Shown in pieces: positions 6,639 to 7,963 of a stretch of DNA of 7,963 bases. Within the stretch, counting starts at the first letter, position 1. Every line of letters begins with the position of its first letter. The stretch lies in NCBI GenBank assembly GCA_041595875.1, contig JBFHJN010000086.1, forward strand, positions 1 to 7,963, given 5' to 3'. Both the position numbers and the translations under genes were made by a program. This stretch comes from UBA2279 sp041595875 (GTDB taxonomy: Bacteria; Actinomycetota; Coriobacteriia; Anaerosomatales; Anaerosomataceae). The notes beneath the pieces are model-generated. The model ran no database searches. It had not been told where the DNA came from and saw nothing but the letters and a program-made list of their open reading frames with translations.

Positions 6639-6672
6639 CCTTGCGTCAACGCCTGATAGAAGAGAGCAGCAC

Positions 6673-7341
6673 ATGATCGTGGCAATAGATGGTCCCGCTG
6701 CCTCCGGCAAGTCAACGGTCGCCAAGACCGTCGCCCGGAGACTGGGATACCACTACCTGGATACCGGCGCGATGTACCGCGCCATCGCGGCACTCGCTAT
6801 CCGGCGTGAGGTCGACTTGCATGATGCGGACGCGCTCGCCGAACTGGCGGCCAACGAGCCGGTGACTTTCAGCTACGAAGAGGGAGACCCGGTGCAAAGC
6901 GCTGTCTGGGTGTCCGGACTCGACGTCACGGTGGCTATACGCACGCCAGAGGTGGACGCTGCGGTCAGCCTTGTCGCTCGCGTCCCGGAAGTGCGCACCG
7001 CCATGGTCGCGCAGCAGCGACGCCTTGCGGGCGGAGACAACGCTGTCGTGGAAGGCCGTGATATCGGCACCGTGGTGTTCCCCGATGCCGAGATGAAACT
7101 CTATCTCACGGCTTCCGCAGAAGAGCGTGCTCGTCGCAGGCATTATGAGCTCTCGGATGCGGGGCATGCCGTGGAGAGCTCCACGGTCCGGGAGGGTCTG
7201 GATCGACGTGACGCGGTGGATTCCCAGCGTGAGGCAAGCCCCCTTGCCGTGGCTGACGATGCGATCGAGCTCGACACGACAGGGATGAGCATCGAGGAGG
7301 TCGCACAGCGAGTCGTCGAGCTGGTCAGGGGAGTCCGATGA
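6673..7341 (+). CDS. cmk: (d)CMP kinase (cytidylate kinase)
   Basis: Cytidylate kinase phosphorylates CMP and dCMP with ATP, recycling CMP released in lipid and RNA turnover. The 222-residue protein opens with the Walker A loop GPAASGKST (7-15), then LDTGAMYRA (29-37), which binds the nucleotide base region. VAIRTPEVD (87-95) belongs to the CMP-binding insert, EGRDIGTVVFPDA (127-139) carries conserved Arg129 and Asp130, and the lid-region RARRRHYEL and RRDAVDSQREASPL with the conserved RD and DS-R follow. Length fits the usual 220-230. The frame is open upstream into aroA, but the ATG at 6673 begins directly with the MIVAIDGP family N-terminus and is clearly the start. The upstream AGAAGAGAG is only a weak binding site. 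The stop overlaps the plsC ATG by four bases. Adjacency to aroA is common in bacteria. Confidence 0.97.
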   Translation: MIVAIDGPAASGKSTVAKTVARRLGYHYLDTGAMYRAIAALAIRREVDLHDADALAELAANEPVTFSYEEGDPVQSAVWVSGLDVTVAIRTPEVDAAVSLVARVPEVRTAMVAQQRRLAGGDNAVVEGRDIGTVVFPDAEMKLYLTASAEERARRRHYELSDAGHAVESSTVREGLDRRDAVDSQREASPLAVADDAIELDTTGMSIEEVAQRVVELVRGVR

Positions 7342-7963
7342 ACCAGACGCTCGGCAAGATCTTGCGACCCACTTTGGCACGGCTCTTCTTGCTGGCGTTC
7401 AAGGTGCGCATCCACGACGAGCAGAATGTCCCGGCCGATGGTGCGATCATCGCGGGCAACCATATCTCTCACATGGACCCGATCCTCCTGTGGTGCGGGG
7501 CTCCCCGACCTATCCACTTCATGGCGAAGCGAGAGCTATGGGACAGCCGCCTTCTGGGATGGATGCTGCCTCGCCTGTGGGCATTTCCTGTCAACCGCGG
7601 CGGCGCGGATCGCGCCGCCATAGAGACCGCCACGAAGTACCTGAAAGACGGCGACCTGGTGGGCATATTCCCGGAGGGCACGCGCGGCGAGGATCCCGAA
7701 GCCCTTGGAGAGGCGCACGGAGGCGCGGCGTTCATCGCGATGCGCGCTGACGTCCCGGTCGTGCCGGCGGCGTGTCTCGGCACGCAGGAGGTCATGCCCA
7801 AAGGCAAGCGTCTTCCCCGACTTCGTCGTGTGACCGTTGTGTACGGCGAACCGATCTATCCCCGGTCCTTCACCGAGGGCGGTCGCAAACAGCGAGTCGC
7901 GGACATGACCCAGGCGGTCATGTCCGGCATCACAGCCCAGATCGAACGCGCAAGGGAGCTGCA
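7338..7963 (+). CDS. plsC: 1-acyl-sn-glycerol-3-phosphate acyltransferase, 3' end outside window
   Basis: PlsC-family enzymes acylate lysophosphatidic acid at the membrane to give phosphatidic acid for phospholipid synthesis. The frame runs for 208 codons and leaves the window without a stop; since the family is often 190-250 residues, little is probably missing. All four acyltransferase blocks are visible: NHISHMD (41-47), the NHX4D catalytic motif with His42 and Asp47; FPVNRGG (83-89) as block II; FPEGTRGED (111-119) as block III, binding the glycerol phosphate; and VPVVPAA (139-145) as block IV. A moderately hydrophobic N-terminal segment (about 8-22) may associate with the membrane. The ATG overlaps the cmk stop (ATGA), so the two are probably translated together; a CMP-recycling kinase next to a phospholipid enzyme makes metabolic sense. 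Substrate preference within this acyltransferase family cannot be read from the sequence. Confidence 0.92.
   Translation, partial: MNQTLGKILRPTLARLFLLAFKVRIHDEQNVPADGAIIAGNHISHMDPILLWCGAPRPIHFMAKRELWDSRLLGWMLPRLWAFPVNRGGADRAAIETATKYLKDGDLVGIFPEGTRGEDPEALGEAHGGAAFIAMRADVPVVPAACLGTQEVMPKGKRLPRLRRVTVVYGEPIYPRSFTEGGRKQRVADMTQAVMSGITAQIERAREL

Noticed and set aside
6499..6672. N-terminal extension of cmk into the end of aroA.
   Set aside because: The added residues are an out-of-frame reading of aroA, while the family N-terminus MIVAIDGP begins exactly at the ATG at 6673.

Overview
This window is dense, high-GC bacterial DNA with every gene on the + strand. It carries two blocks of core metabolism. 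I see no mobile element, CRISPR array, RNA gene or convincing terminator, and no gene-free stretch longer than about 75 bases. Strong GGAGG-type ribosome binding sites, the high GC content and the order hisC-aroF-tyrA-aroA-cmk-plsC suggest a Gram-positive-type lineage. Coriobacteriia-like Actinomycetota or a high-GC Firmicute are the likeliest sources. This placement is inferred from gene order and protein style, not from a search.

Block 1 (2-1861) is the end of a cobalamin nucleotide-loop assembly operon: the C-terminal part of cobT, then cobS, then a cobC-type histidine phosphatase. Each stop codon is followed immediately by the next ATG. CobT makes alpha-ribazole 5'-phosphate from a lower-ligand base, CobS joins it to adenosylcobinamide-GDP at the membrane, and CobC removes the phosphate. 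Together they finish the lower ligand of vitamin B12.

Block 2 (1928-7963) follows after a 66-base gap. It holds a hisC-family aminotransferase, aroF (DAHP synthase with an N-terminal regulatory domain), tyrA (prephenate dehydrogenase with a C-terminal ACT domain), aroA (EPSP synthase), cmk (cytidylate kinase) and plsC (1-acyl-glycerol-3-phosphate acyltransferase, cut by the window end). aroF/tyrA, tyrA/aroA and cmk/plsC overlap by four bases (ATGA), which points to translational coupling. The first four genes cover entry into the shikimate pathway, its penultimate step (EPSP synthase), and the tyrosine branch including its likely transaminase. cmk and plsC belong to nucleotide and phospholipid synthesis. 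They may be partly independent of the aro genes through a candidate promoter in the 70-base gap after aroA.

I did not find a previously undescribed system. The points most worth a second look are modest: two feedback-type regulatory domains in neighbouring tyrosine-pathway enzymes, a pair of small hairpins ahead of aroF, a candidate internal promoter ahead of cmk, a Gly-to-Pro change beside the catalytic His of the CobC-like phosphatase, and the joining of cobalamin and aromatic blocks.
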